Source: Stenotrophomonas sp. UBA7346
GTDB lineage: Bacteria; Pseudomonadota; Gammaproteobacteria; Xanthomonadales; Xanthomonadaceae
Length of the DNA stretch: 64,000 bases
Direction: 5' to 3'
Assembly: GCA_002471015.1 (NCBI GenBank)
Contig: DKPB01000001.1
Coordinates: forward strand, 871-64,870
Part shown: positions 26,147 through 35,006 of the stretch, in pieces
Layout: every line of letters starts with the position of its first letter
Position numbering within the stretch: position 1 is the stretch's first letter
Notes under the pieces: generated by a model
Database searches by the model: none
Seen by the model: only the letters and a program-made list of their open reading frames with translations
Told to the model about the DNA's origin: nothing
Position numbers and translations under genes: made by a program

Positions 26147-26188
26147 GTCTGCGCGCTGCCAGCGCGGCAATGCAGGCCCCCCCTGGCC

Positions 26189-26452
26189 TCAGCGCAGTTG
26201 GCTGTCCTTGCTGCCGCGCCGGTTGTAACCGGCAAATGCCTCGTCCTCATCCTGGGCCTGTTGGCAGGCCACGCACAGGCGCACGCCGGGCACGGCCTTG
26301 CGCCGCGCCTCCGGGATGGGCGCATCACATTCTTCGCAATGTTCCAGGCCGGGACCGCTGGGCATACGACTGCGCGCACGCTTGATCGCGTCCTCGACGG
26401 TGGCATCAATCTGATCCTGAACGGCGGTATCGCCCGCCCAACCGGTAGCCAT
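26189..26452 (-). CDS. DksA/TraR-type C4 zinc-finger protein (YbiI-like)
   Basis: An 87-residue protein with Cys39-x2-Cys42 (CEECDAPIPEARRKA) and Cys60-x2-Cys63 (CVACQQAQD), the C4 zinc finger of the DksA/TraR family. It lacks the long coiled coil of true DksA, matching YbiI-type short members that may bind RNA polymerase's secondary channel or have lost that role. ATG 26452 starts MATGWAGD. It lies 100 bp from the catalase/ankyrin remnant on the same strand. Confidence 0.9.
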   Translation of the reverse strand: MATGWAGDTAVQDQIDATVEDAIKRARSRMPSGPGLEHCEECDAPIPEARRKAVPGVRLCVACQQAQDEDEAFAGYNRRGSKDSQLR

Positions 26453-26554
26453 GTCCTGTCTCCACCTACAACAACATGCCCAAGCTGACGCCTCCGGCCC
26501 CATATTTCAAGGCGGCGGCCGTCCTGCGTACAGCTGTCTGAACCTGCCGCCGCC

Positions 26555-27819
26555 TCAGCGCGCGGAGAACTCGCCGCGCCCCAGCGCCTGCACGGTATTG
26601 CCGGCCGCCTCGCGGGCCTGCATATCCGCGCCAAGGGCCTTCAGCGCCTGCAGTATCCCGGTGCGCTGGAACAAGGCGGCAAACATCGCCGGAGTCTGCC
26701 CGGCATGGTTGCGCTGGTGGTTGGCGCCCAGCCGGTACATCTGTGTATCCGCATACGAGAACAGGCGCCCCTGCAGCAGGCGGTCTTCGCTGGGCTCGAT
26801 GCCGAGGATCAGGTTGCCCGGGGCCATCGCCACCTGCTCGGTTTCCTAGAAGATATTGGCCAGGTTGCGGTTCAACTCCATGCTGCCGATGCGGCGCGAA
26901 GGGATCAGCTCCTCCGGCCAGATCTTGGTGGCATCGAGCTGGTCGAAATCGAACTTGGCCAACTGCTCGGCCTCAAGCACCTGCAGGTACAGGTCCCACT
27001 TGGGGAAGTTGCCTGCATCGATGGCCGTGATCAGGTCACGCGACATGTGGTTGAAGTCCTGGCCCTGCACCGTCTGTGCCTGCCGGGGGTCGTGGTTGCG
27101 CACGCCCTGCTGGCTCTTCCAGCTGAACTTCACATAGCGGTACTGGCCATCGGCATTGACCAGTTTGTAAGCGTGCAGGGAGGAACCATCCATCTCGCGG
27201 TAGCTGGCCGGCGTGCCTTCATTGGAGAACAGCAGGGTCAAGGTGCGGGTGGCTTCGGGCACATGCTGGAAGAAATCGAACAGCGTGCGGTTGGTGCCGT
27301 AGTTCTTGTCCGGGTCCGGCTTGAACGCGGGCACCATGTCGGGGAACTTGATCGCATCGCGGATGAAGAAGGTGGGCAAGTTGTTGCCCACCAGGTCCCA
27401 GTTGCCCTGCTCGGTGTAGAACCTGGTGGCAAAGCCGCGCGGATCGCGCAAGGTTTTCGGGCTGTGGTTGCCGTGCACCACCGAGGAAAGCGCACGAACA
27501 CGGGGGTCTGCTTGCCGGCGGTGAACAGCGTGGCCTGGCTGATGTCGGTCAGGGTTTCGCTGGCGGTGAACACACCATAGGCACCGGCGCCGCGCGCATG
27601 CACCACGCGCTCGGGGATGCGCTCGCGGTCAAAGCGCTGCAGCTTCTGGATCAGGTGTACGTCCTGCAGCAGCACCGGGCCATCGGCACCGGCAGTCTGC
27701 GAGTTCTGGTTGTCGCCCACCTGCGCGCCATTGTCGCGGGTCAGGTCACCGGCGTTGGCGGTGGCCGCCAGCAGGCTGCTGGCAAACGTGAGGGCGACAA
27801 ACAAGCGGCGATGCTTCAT
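26555..27819 (-). pseudogene. katB: Collapsed katB catalase fused to the tail of ankB
   Basis: The reading begins at 27819 with a signal peptide (MKHRRLFVALTFASSLLAATANAG), then KatB-type catalase sequence (RIPERVVHARGAGAYGVF). Near 27484-27489 one base is missing: KQTPVFVRF should run into SSVVHGNHSP, but the frame shifts. The second frame continues to NRNLANIF, where TAG (26846-26848) interrupts, then resumes in the same frame with ETEQVAMAPGNL. After YRLGANHQ (about 26715) it switches to AGQTPAMFAALFQR, an ankyrin repeat. KatB is normally followed by AnkB, so a deletion has joined the two. Catalase activity is not expected. Confidence 0.85.
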
Positions 27820-27970
27820 GCGGAATCTCTCCAATCGGGAGCCGCAAGCATCGCGATACCGCCGTCAGCGGTGAAATCGTTTGTTCAGATTTCAACCCTA
27901 GGCAACGCGGATGGATATGCCGCGGCCATCAGTGCGATAGCCGCAGCCTTCCAGCGCACTGCCCGTGCCG

Positions 27971-28525
27971 TCACCACATCAGGTCGTCGGGCACCTGGAA
28001 CTGCGCGTAGTACGCATCGTCCTCGGCGTTGCCGGTGGAGATCGGGGTGTCGGCACTCTGGCCGTGATCGAGCACGATCAGCGCGGCATCGCGCTCACGT
28101 ACCTTTTCGGCCGCCATCCGCGGCAGCAGGGCGAAGCTGTCGCCATCGCGGGCAATCACCAGCGCACCGTTGGCCAACTGCGTGCGCAACGCCTCGGTGA
28201 CCAGCAGCGTGCGGATCAGCGAGCCATCGTTGAAGCGGTACTCCAGCTCGCCAGCACGCGGCAGCTTGCGGTCGCTGATGATCTGCCGGGCCTGGGCACG
28301 CAGTTCCTCGCTGCGGCGCAGGGCGTTGCGCTCGGCTGCCAGCTGGCGGTCCTTCTCGGCCTTTTCGGCGCGGGCGCGGTCGGCCTCGCGCTGGCTCTCG
28401 GTCGCCGCCACCGGGCCCTTGCCGTGCCGGGCCTTGACCTGCTCGCGCGCGACCTGCGAGACCTGCGATTTCTTCACCAGGCCAGCCTTGAGCAGCTGTT
28501 CCTGCAGCGGATTACCCTTTGCCAT
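27971..28525 (-). CDS. DUF2058 family nucleoid/RNA-associated-like protein
   Basis: A 184-residue protein, near the family's usual 180. A charged N-terminal helical part rich in Lys, Glu and Arg (MAKGNPLQEQLLKAGLVKKS, then EKAEKDRQLAAERNALRRSE) is typical of DUF2058 (YaiL-type). The C-terminal half (EYRFNDGSLIRTLLVTEALR) is a small alpha-beta domain ending in an acidic tail (NAEDDAYYAQFQVPDD). The function is not known. It is divergent from the YgjP-like gene, with 63 bp between the two start codons, so the promoters must overlap. Confidence 0.9.
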   Translation of the reverse strand: MAKGNPLQEQLLKAGLVKKSQVSQVAREQVKARHGKGPVAATESQREADRARAEKAEKDRQLAAERNALRRSEELRAQARQIISDRKLPRAGELEYRFNDGSLIRTLLVTEALRTQLANGALVIARDGDSFALLPRMAAEKVRERDAALIVLDHGQSADTPISTGNAEDDAYYAQFQVPDDLMW

Positions 28526-28588
28526 CGTCGTTGTTCATGGTTCTGTTGCCGAGGCTGCCATCATAGCGCCCTGCCCCGCCCCGCCCAA

Positions 28589-29092
28589 ATGCCCATGCTC
28601 ACGCTGAAATACCTGAACGGCTATCCCGAACACCTGCAGCAGCGCGCCCGCGAACTGCTGGACGCGGGCAAGCTGGGCGAGGCCGTGCGCAAGCGCTACG
28701 CCGAGCCGAACACGGTGCGCAACGACCGCCAGCTGTACGACTACGTGCAGGCCATCAAGGAGCGCCACCTGCGCCAGTCGGTGCCGCTGGGCAAGGTGCT
28801 GTACGACGGCAAGCTGCAGGTGGTGAAGCACGCCCTGGGCACCCACACCGCGGTGTCACGCAACCATGGCGGCAAGCTAAAGGCCAGCCGCGAGATCCGC
28901 ATCGCCAGCGTGTTCCGCGAAGCCCCGGCGCCGTTCCTGCGGATGATCGTGGTGCACGAACTGGCCCACATCAAGGAGGCCGATCACAACAAGGCCTTCT
29001 ACCAGCTATGCCTGCACATGGAGCCGGACTACCACCAGCTGGAGTTCGACCTGCGCCTGTACCTGACCGCGCTGGAGCACGAACCCGGCTGA
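28589..29092 (+). CDS. YgjP-like metallopeptidase-domain protein (DUF45)
   Basis: A 167-residue DUF45/YgjP protein. VVHELAHIKEADHNKAFYQL contains the zinc motif His-Glu-x-x-His followed by a downstream His (HNKAF), typical of the YgjP-like family. E. coli YgjP has been assigned UTP pyrophosphatase activity, so peptidase activity should not be assumed. Two in-frame ATGs (28589 and 28595) are available. It is divergent from the DUF2058 gene and followed 66 bp later by a pseudouridine synthase on the same strand. Confidence 0.9.
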   Translation: MPMLTLKYLNGYPEHLQQRARELLDAGKLGEAVRKRYAEPNTVRNDRQLYDYVQAIKERHLRQSVPLGKVLYDGKLQVVKHALGTHTAVSRNHGGKLKASREIRIASVFREAPAPFLRMIVVHELAHIKEADHNKAFYQLCLHMEPDYHQLEFDLRLYLTALEHEPG

Positions 29093-29158
29093 GCCGCCCA
29101 TCGCCGCCGCCCCGCCACGGCGCTACACTCCCCCGCCTTCGCAGAACCGAACACCGCC

Positions 29159-29872
29159 ATGACCAGCCCCATCCGTCTCGACAAGCGCGTCGCCGCACAA
29201 CTGCAGTGCTCGCGCTCGCAGGCCCAGCAGTACATCGAAGGCGGCAGCATCAGCGTCGATGGCGAGGTGGTGGAAACCCCGCAGACCATGGTCGATGCGG
29301 CGCAGACCGTCACCCTCAGTGCCGACAGCAGCGCCGACACCGCCGAAGCAGCCACGCTGTTGCTCAACAAGCCGGCCGGCTGCAGTGGCCAGGACCTGTT
29401 CGCACTGCTGACCGAGGCCAATCGCTTTGCCGATGATGCCTCCGGCATCCGCATGCTGCGCCGCCACTTCCAGCGCCTGGATTACCTGATGCCACTGGAC
29501 GACGCCGCCAGCGGCCTGGTAGTGCTGACCCAGGACTGGCGCGTGCGCCGCCACCTGCAGGAATCCGGCGCCAGCCTGGAGCAGGAATTCGTGGTGGAAG
29601 TCAGCGGCGAGCCCAGCCCCTGGGCCATGCCCAAGCTCACCCACGGCCTGGTCTACGAAGGACGCAGTCTGCCACCGGCCAAGGTCAGCTGGCAGAGCGA
29701 ACAGCGCCTGCGTTTTGCGATCAAGGATGTGCGTCTTGGACAGATGGCCACCATGTGCAGCCTGGTCGGCCTGAAAGCCGAGCAGATCCGCCGCCTGCGC
29801 ATCGGCCGCGTCGGCCTCAGCAAGATGCCCGAAGGCCAGTGGCGCTACCTGCCGGCAAACCAGCGCTTCTGA
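29159..29872 (+). CDS. RsuA/RluF-type RNA pseudouridine synthase
   Basis: A 237-residue enzyme. An N-terminal S4 RNA-binding domain (IRLDKRVAAQLQCSRSQAQQ, then SISVDGE) is followed by the synthase domain. The catalytic Asp region reads LMPLDDAASGLVVLTQD; in most homologues this is GRLDxxTxGLxxLTxDG, so the Arg before Leu-Asp is replaced by Pro while the Asp remains. The C-terminal LKAEQIRRLRIGRVGL is conserved in the family. It probably modifies rRNA or tRNA, but the target position is unknown. The start at 29159 is an ATG 66 bp after the YgjP-like stop. Confidence 0.88.
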   Translation: MTSPIRLDKRVAAQLQCSRSQAQQYIEGGSISVDGEVVETPQTMVDAAQTVTLSADSSADTAEAATLLLNKPAGCSGQDLFALLTEANRFADDASGIRMLRRHFQRLDYLMPLDDAASGLVVLTQDWRVRRHLQESGASLEQEFVVEVSGEPSPWAMPKLTHGLVYEGRSLPPAKVSWQSEQRLRFAIKDVRLGQMATMCSLVGLKAEQIRRLRIGRVGLSKMPEGQWRYLPANQRF

Positions 29873-29882
29873 GCCGCTGAGT

Positions 29883-29900
29883 CGCGCCCACGCGGGCGCG
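29883..29900. terminator. Hairpin between convergent pseudouridine synthase and azlD
   Basis: CGCGCCC, loop ACGC, GGGCGCG. It lies 10 bp after the pseudouridine synthase stop and 5 bp from the azlD stop on the other strand. There is no T-tract, so intrinsic termination is unsure. Confidence 0.35.
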
Positions 29901-29905
29901 GCGCG

Positions 29906-30208
29906 TCATAACAAACGAATCAACGCCGCCGCCGCAGCGCCGGCCATCACCACCACCAGGAACGGCAGCCGCAACAGCAACGCGACCGCGGCCGCCAGCA
30001 GTGCAGCGACGCGCGCATCCAGTACCACGCCCTGCCCGGCCGATACGGTGTTCATCGTCGTCAGCGAGGCCAACAGGCCTATCGTCAGGCAGCCCGCCAC
30101 CCGGCTCATCCGCGGCGATTCCAGCCAGCGCACCGGCACCAGATAGCCGGCGAACTTGATCGCCCACGCGGCCACGCAGCCCACTACGATCCACGCCCAC
30201 AGGCTCAT
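29906..30208 (-). CDS. azlD: AzlD-type small subunit of branched-chain amino acid exporter
   Basis: A 100-residue hydrophobic protein with three or four membrane segments (WIVVGCVAAWAIKFAGYLVP at the start; LTIGLLASLTTMNTVSAGQ in the middle). AzlD pairs with AzlC to export branched-chain amino acids or analogues. The ATG overlaps the azlC stop as ATGA. It is the last gene of the sstT-azlC-azlD operon. Confidence 0.9.
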   Translation of the reverse strand: MSLWAWIVVGCVAAWAIKFAGYLVPVRWLESPRMSRVAGCLTIGLLASLTTMNTVSAGQGVVLDARVAALLAAAVALLLRLPFLVVVMAGAAAAALIRLL

Positions 30209-30933
30209 GGCGCCGCCTCGGTGTCCGTGAGCGGGGCGACGTCCGGCTCCAGACCTTCATCGGCCGGGCCACGCCCGAACCAGCCCCACAGCGCAGCCAC
30301 TGCCGCCGCCAGCAGGATCGGCACGCCGGCCGGCACCCACGGCAGCGCCAGCACCGTCACCAACGCACAAACCACGGCAATGGCCACCGGCTCACGCGTG
30401 CGCAGGCGCGGCCACAACAAGCCCAGGAAGGCGGCCACCGCCGCGCCGTCCAGGCCCCACTGGCGCGGATCGCCCATGGCATCCCCCAGCATTGCACCCA
30501 GCACGGTGAACAGGTTCCAGCACAGGTACACGCCCACCCCCGCCACCCAGAAGCCGCGCCGCTGCTCCTGCGGATCCTGCTGGCTGGCGGCGGTGGCAGC
30601 GGATTCGTCGATGGTCAGCTGCGCCGCCAGCGGCTTGACCCAACCCTGCGGGCGCAGCATGCGGTTGATCTGTGCGCCGTACACCGCATTGCGGATGCCC
30701 AGCAGCGTGGCGGCAGCAAATGCCGAGGCACCCGCGCCACCGGCACCGATCACGCCGATGAAGGCGAACTGAGAGCCGCCGGTGAACATCAGCAGGCTCA
30801 ATGCCATCGTCTGTGCCACGCTGAAACCGGACGCTACCGCCAAGGCACCAAACGAGATGCCGTACAGGCCGGTGGCGATCGCGATCGACACGCCGATGCG
30901 GACGGCCGGCGTGAAGCGCGATGCGCTGCGCAT
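30205..30933 (-). CDS. azlC: AzlC-type large subunit of branched-chain amino acid exporter
   Basis: A 242-residue membrane protein. The family signature is visible in GLYGISFGALAVASGFS and in SLLMFTGGSQFAFIGV, followed by the ATLLGIRNAVYGAQI loop. With AzlD it forms an exporter for valine, leucine or isoleucine and related compounds. Its ATG overlaps the sstT stop by one base (TGATG) and its stop overlaps azlD by four, so the three genes are translationally coupled. The extra C-terminal part (PADEGLEPDVAPLTDTEAA) is polar and variable. Confidence 0.92.
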   Translation of the reverse strand: MRSASRFTPAVRIGVSIAIATGLYGISFGALAVASGFSVAQTMALSLLMFTGGSQFAFIGVIGAGGAGASAFAAATLLGIRNAVYGAQINRMLRPQGWVKPLAAQLTIDESAATAASQQDPQEQRRGFWVAGVGVYLCWNLFTVLGAMLGDAMGDPRQWGLDGAAVAAFLGLLWPRLRTREPVAIAVVCALVTVLALPWVPAGVPILLAAAVAALWGWFGRGPADEGLEPDVAPLTDTEAAP

Positions 30934-32138
30934 CAGGCGCGCCCGGCCGCCTGCTCGGCGGCAGCCACAAACACCACGTCGGTGGACGAGTTCAACGCGG
31001 TCTCGGCCGAGTCCTGCACCACCCCGACGATGAAGCCCACGCCAACCACCTGCATGGCGATGTCATCGGAAATGCCAAACAGGCCACAGGCCAACGGAAT
31101 CAGCAGCAGCGAGCCACCGGGCACGCCGGAGGCGCCGCAGGCGCCAATGGCCGCCACCACGCTCAGCAACAGGGCGGTCGGCAGGTCCACCGGGTAGCCC
31201 AGGGTGTGCACCGCGGCCAGCGTCAGTACCGAAATGGTGATCGCGGCACCGGCCATGTTGATGGTCGCCCCCAGCGGGATGGCCACCGAATAGGTTTCCT
31301 CATGCAGGCCCAGCTTGCGACACAGTTCCATGTTGACCGGGATGTTGGCCGCCGATGAACGGGTGAAGAAAGCGGTGATGCCGCTCTCGCGCAGGCAGCG
31401 CAGCACCAGCGGGTACGGGTTGCGACGGGTCACCAGCGCCACGATCAGCGGATTGCCGACAAAAGCCATGAACAGCATCGCCCCGACCAGCACCGCCAGC
31501 AGGTGCACATAATCCTTCAGCGCACCCAGCCCGGATTCGGCCAGCAGCGAGGCCACGATGCCGAACACACCCAGCGGGGCCAGCTTGATCACCAACCGCA
31601 CCAGCCAGGTGACCGCATTGGACAGATCGCCGATCACGCTGCGGGTGCCCTCGCTGGCATGACGCAAGGCCAGGCCCAGGCCCACCGCCCAGGCCAGCAG
31701 GCCGATGTAATTGGCGTCGAGCAGGGCGTGCACCGGGTTGTCGACGATCTGCATCAGCAAGGTCTTGAGCACTTCGCCAATACCGCTCGGCGCGCTCAAC
31801 GTGGTCTCGGCAGTCTTCAGCGTCAGCTTGCTGGGGAACAGGAAGCTGGCCGCCACGCCCACCAGTGCCGCAGCCACCGTGCCCAGCACGTACAGCCCCA
31901 GGATCTTGCGGATGTGGGTCTTCTGCCCACGCTGGTGATTGGCAATGGAGGCCGTCACCAGCACCAGCACCAGCACCGGTGCCACCGCCTTCAGGGCAGA
32001 GATGAATACCGTACCCAGCAGGCCCACGGCGCGGGCGCCTGCCGGCCACAGCATTGCCAGGGCAATACCGGCAACCAGGCCGATGATGATCTGCAGCACC
32101 AGGCTGGGCGCGCGGAAAGGAAAGGAGCGTTCGGTCAT
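30933..32138 (-). CDS. sstT: Serine/threonine:sodium symporter SstT
   Basis: A 401-residue dicarboxylate/amino acid:cation symporter (DAACS) protein. Family features are the helical hairpin and serine-rich region FFTRSSAANIPVNMELCRKL, the NMAGAAITISVLTLAA segment and the GVPGGSLLLIPLACGLFGI loop. E. coli SstT imports Ser and Thr with Na+. The start at 32138 (MTERSFPFRAPSLV) fits the family; an upstream in-frame start adds a Cys/Arg-rich extension with no support. It leads the operon with azlC and azlD, an unusual pairing of an importer with an exporter. Confidence 0.93.
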   Translation of the reverse strand: MTERSFPFRAPSLVLQIIIGLVAGIALAMLWPAGARAVGLLGTVFISALKAVAPVLVLVLVTASIANHQRGQKTHIRKILGLYVLGTVAAALVGVAASFLFPSKLTLKTAETTLSAPSGIGEVLKTLLMQIVDNPVHALLDANYIGLLAWAVGLGLALRHASEGTRSVIGDLSNAVTWLVRLVIKLAPLGVFGIVASLLAESGLGALKDYVHLLAVLVGAMLFMAFVGNPLIVALVTRRNPYPLVLRCLRESGITAFFTRSSAANIPVNMELCRKLGLHEETYSVAIPLGATINMAGAAITISVLTLAAVHTLGYPVDLPTALLLSVVAAIGACGASGVPGGSLLLIPLACGLFGISDDIAMQVVGVGFIVGVVQDSAETALNSSTDVVFVAAAEQAAGRA

Positions 32139-32259
32139 TACGGAACTCGGGCAGGCGCAAACCCCGATTCTCGCCCATGCGCAGCGGCCACGGCACCCCC
32201 GTAACGTCATGGGACAGGACAAAGTGCAGCGCGCAGGCGAACCCGGCTAGGATGCCCCC

Positions 32260-33831
32260 ATGGAGAAGACCCACCGTCCGCGCCGCCTGCTGCGCTTCGC
32301 CGCCTATGTGCTGGGCGCCCTGCTGCTGTTGGTCGGCAGCGGCCTGCTGCTGGGCGACCACCTGACCCCGAAGGCGGTTGGCACGCCCTCACAGGCGCTG
32401 GCACCGCAGCCGGCCCAGACTTTGATCGACCGCCAGTTGTCCCCCCTGCTGGCCGGGCACCCCGGCAAGAGTGGCGCGGTCTATCTGTCCGACGGACTGG
32501 ACGCCTTTGCTGCACGCTCCATCATCACCCATCAGGCTGGCCGCAGCCTGGACCTGCAGTACTACATGTGGCACGACGACCTGCTCGGTCATCTGCTGGC
32601 CCACGATGTACATGAAGCCGCAGAACGTGGCGTACGTGTGCGCCTGCTGCTGGACGACATGAATGCCGCCGGGTTGGACCCGCAGATGCTGGCGCTGGAC
32701 AACCACCCCAACATCGAGATCCGCCTGTACAACCCCTTCCGCAACCGTGACGGCCTGTGGCGGCTGGTGGAGATGGTGCAGCGCGCCTTCAGCATCAACC
32801 ACCGCATGCACAACAAGGCCTGGATTGCCGACGGCCGGGTTGCCATCGTCGGGGGCCGCAACATCGGTGCCGAGTACTTCGATGCCCGCCCGGACGTGAA
32901 CTTCCGCGACCTGGACCTGCTGCTGGCCGGCCCGGTGGCGGCCGATGCCAGCAAGGTATTCGATGATTTCTGGAACAGCGATGCAGTGGTGCCGATCAGT
33001 GCCCTGCACTACAGCACCGACCAGCAGATGGCCAACTTCATCACCCAGGCCGAACGTGACGCGCGCCAGCAGGAGGCCGCGCCGTACCTGCAGCGGGTGC
33101 GCGCGCGTCTCAATGACGCCTATTTGAGCCAGCAGCTGGACCTGCATTGGACCGACCGCGTGCGGATCCTGTCCGACCCACCGCGCAAGCCACTGGGTGG
33201 CAACACCCAGGGTTGGCTGGTTACCCAGCTTGCGCAGGTCCTCGGCAGCGCCAGGCACAAATCGCTGCTGATCTCGCCCTACTTCGTGCCCGGTGCCACC
33301 GGCACCAAGGCGCTCATCCAGCAAGCGCGCAACGGCGTACAGGTGGGCGTGGTGACCAATTCACTGGCCGCCAACGACGTGGCCGCCGTGCACAGTGGCT
33401 ACATGCACTACCGGCGCCCGTTGCTGGCCGGTGGCGTGCAGCTGTACGAACTGAAGTCGCATGGCCACGCCGCCAAGGCTTCCACCTTCGGCAGCAGTGG
33501 CGCCAGCCTGCACACCAAGGCCTTCGTGGTGGATGACCAGCGCGGTTTTGTCGGCTCGTTCAACCTGGACCCGCGCTCGGCCTATCTCAATACCGAAATG
33601 GGCGCGGTGTTCGACGACCCGATACTGGCAACCCGGTTGCGCCAGGAGTACCTGCGCCTGTCCGGCCCGGAACTGAGCTATTGGGTGTATCTGGACAAGG
33701 ACTGGGAACTACGCTGGCTGGACCGCAGCGGCCCGACCCCGGTCAGCCTGCGTACCGAGCCGGATACCAGCCTGATGCAGCGTGCCAGTACCCGCGTGAT
33801 CAGCTGGCTGCCACTGGAGTCCCAGCTTTGA
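32260..33831 (+). CDS. Phospholipase D family protein (ClsC-like cardiolipin synthase)
   Basis: A 523-residue protein with an N-terminal membrane segment (about 12-31, LRFAAYVLGALLLLVGSGLL). Two HKD motifs are present: His184-Asn-Lys186 with Asp191 (HNKAWIADGRVAIVGGRN) and His418-Thr-Lys420 with Asp425 (HTKAFVVDDQRGFVGSFN), the paired active site of PLD-type phosphatidyltransferases. The arrangement and length resemble ClsC/YmdC, which makes cardiolipin. The start at 32260 follows a promoter region shared with the divergent sstT operon. The C-terminal part (ISYW-like region, residues 460-523) is ordinary for the family. Confidence 0.92.
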   Translation: MEKTHRPRRLLRFAAYVLGALLLLVGSGLLLGDHLTPKAVGTPSQALAPQPAQTLIDRQLSPLLAGHPGKSGAVYLSDGLDAFAARSIITHQAGRSLDLQYYMWHDDLLGHLLAHDVHEAAERGVRVRLLLDDMNAAGLDPQMLALDNHPNIEIRLYNPFRNRDGLWRLVEMVQRAFSINHRMHNKAWIADGRVAIVGGRNIGAEYFDARPDVNFRDLDLLLAGPVAADASKVFDDFWNSDAVVPISALHYSTDQQMANFITQAERDARQQEAAPYLQRVRARLNDAYLSQQLDLHWTDRVRILSDPPRKPLGGNTQGWLVTQLAQVLGSARHKSLLISPYFVPGATGTKALIQQARNGVQVGVVTNSLAANDVAAVHSGYMHYRRPLLAGGVQLYELKSHGHAAKASTFGSSGASLHTKAFVVDDQRGFVGSFNLDPRSAYLNTEMGAVFDDPILATRLRQEYLRLSGPELSYWVYLDKDWELRWLDRSGPTPVSLRTEPDTSLMQRASTRVISWLPLESQL

Positions 33832-33850
33832 TGTCTTGCCGCGTCGGCGC

Positions 33851-34930
33851 TCAGGCACGCTCGCCGTCGTACTGGCTTACCCGCTTCCACAGCCAGGCAG
33901 CCACATGCCCGGGCAACTGCGCCGACAACGCGGCGATGGCTTCGTCCTCGCTGAGCTGCCCCGGCGCATGCAACATGGCGGCACTGGCCGCAAGCTGACC
34001 CACCTGCAGTGAGCGCGCCAGCCCGCCGGGCGCCTGCTCGCCAACCTGCTGCAGTGCCTGCACGATGGACGGTGCCAGCTTCCAATGTTGGGCGATACGT
34101 ACCGCCGTAGGCGCACTGCAGCGCTCCAGCAGTTCCAGCAAGGTCCCTGGTTCACGCACCCGCAGCGGCGGCCGCGCCAGCACATCGGCGCAAGCCTGCA
34201 TGGTCAATGCCGCGCCCAGACCCAGCAGCAGCCCGGCCAGCTGTGCGGCAAAGCCATCCTCGCGCTCGACGCTGCGCGCATGGTCGGCGGCGGCCAGCGA
34301 CAGCCGCAGTGTGTACTCCCACAGCACGCTGGAAAAGCGCGCATCGGCACCGTTGTTGCTTTCCATCACCGGTTGCACCAGAGCGGCCGAGATGATCTGG
34401 CGGATGCCATCGTTGCCGATCAGGGTCACCGCGCGCTCGATGCTTTGCACGTCCTGGCCCTGCAGGCGGTACAGCGCACTGTTGGCAATGCGCAGCAAGG
34501 TAGCGGCCAACACTGCGTCGCTGCCGATGATGCGGGCGATCGAACGCGACGACGCGGCACTGTCATTGACGCTCTGGATCAGCTGCGGCAGCAGGTTGGG
34601 CCGGCGCGGGGTATAACGCGAGGAGAGATCGGCGCGGGTCAGCGCGGCGACCACGTCTTCGACCACGGCGCGTTGCACGCGCAGATTGTCGGCATCGTCC
34701 GGCCCCACGCCCAGCGCCAGCAGCAGGAACCGCCGCTGCAGCACCCCGGCGGTTGGCGCGGCAGCCACCGTCGTGGTTGCCCCGACATCATCGCTGGCGG
34801 CCAGGTTGCGAGATCGTGCAGGCGCGTGTGGCCGTGGCTGTCGTTGCCACCACCAGGCAAGCGCGCCCACCAGCACGGCAGCCGCCAACGAGGAGAGAAT
34901 CACCATGCCGATCACGGCCGCGCCATTCAC
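33851..34930 (-). CDS. HDOD domain protein with N-terminal membrane anchor
   Basis: A 359-residue protein. An N-terminal hydrophobic segment (AAVIGMVILSSLAAAVLVGALA) anchors it; an Arg/Pro-rich linker follows, then an HDOD domain (about 110-330) starting at LLPQLIQSVNDSAASSRSIA and including SDAVLAATLLRIANSALYR. HDOD proteins are signalling scaffolds that have lost the HD catalytic residues. The start is uncertain: GTG at 34930 begins MNGAAVIGM, and ATG 34906 gives MVILSSL, cutting into the helix. It is convergent with the PLD gene, 19 bp away. Confidence 0.85.
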   Translation of the reverse strand: MNGAAVIGMVILSSLAAAVLVGALAWWWQRQPRPHAPARSRNLAASDDVGATTTVAAAPTAGVLQRRFLLLALGVGPDDADNLRVQRAVVEDVVAALTRADLSSRYTPRRPNLLPQLIQSVNDSAASSRSIARIIGSDAVLAATLLRIANSALYRLQGQDVQSIERAVTLIGNDGIRQIISAALVQPVMESNNGADARFSSVLWEYTLRLSLAAADHARSVEREDGFAAQLAGLLLGLGAALTMQACADVLARPPLRVREPGTLLELLERCSAPTAVRIAQHWKLAPSIVQALQQVGEQAPGGLARSLQVGQLAASAAMLHAPGQLSEDEAIAALSAQLPGHVAAWLWKRVSQYDGERA

Positions 34931-35006
34931 AGAAAACTGCCTGAAATAACGACCGCCAGGCGCCGCTCTTTAGTCCTGCGGTGGGTGTGCCCGCAGCACC
35001 GGCACC

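Noticed and set aside
24353..26170. 605-codon minus frame across the MFS and GNAT genes
   Set aside because: Low-complexity Gln/His/Ala-rich translation spanning two real genes on the other strand; no start signal or motif.
26555..26833. A separate small ankyrin-repeat gene
   Set aside because: Its first half is catalase sequence in the same frame as the upstream fragment, so it is part of the fused pseudogene.
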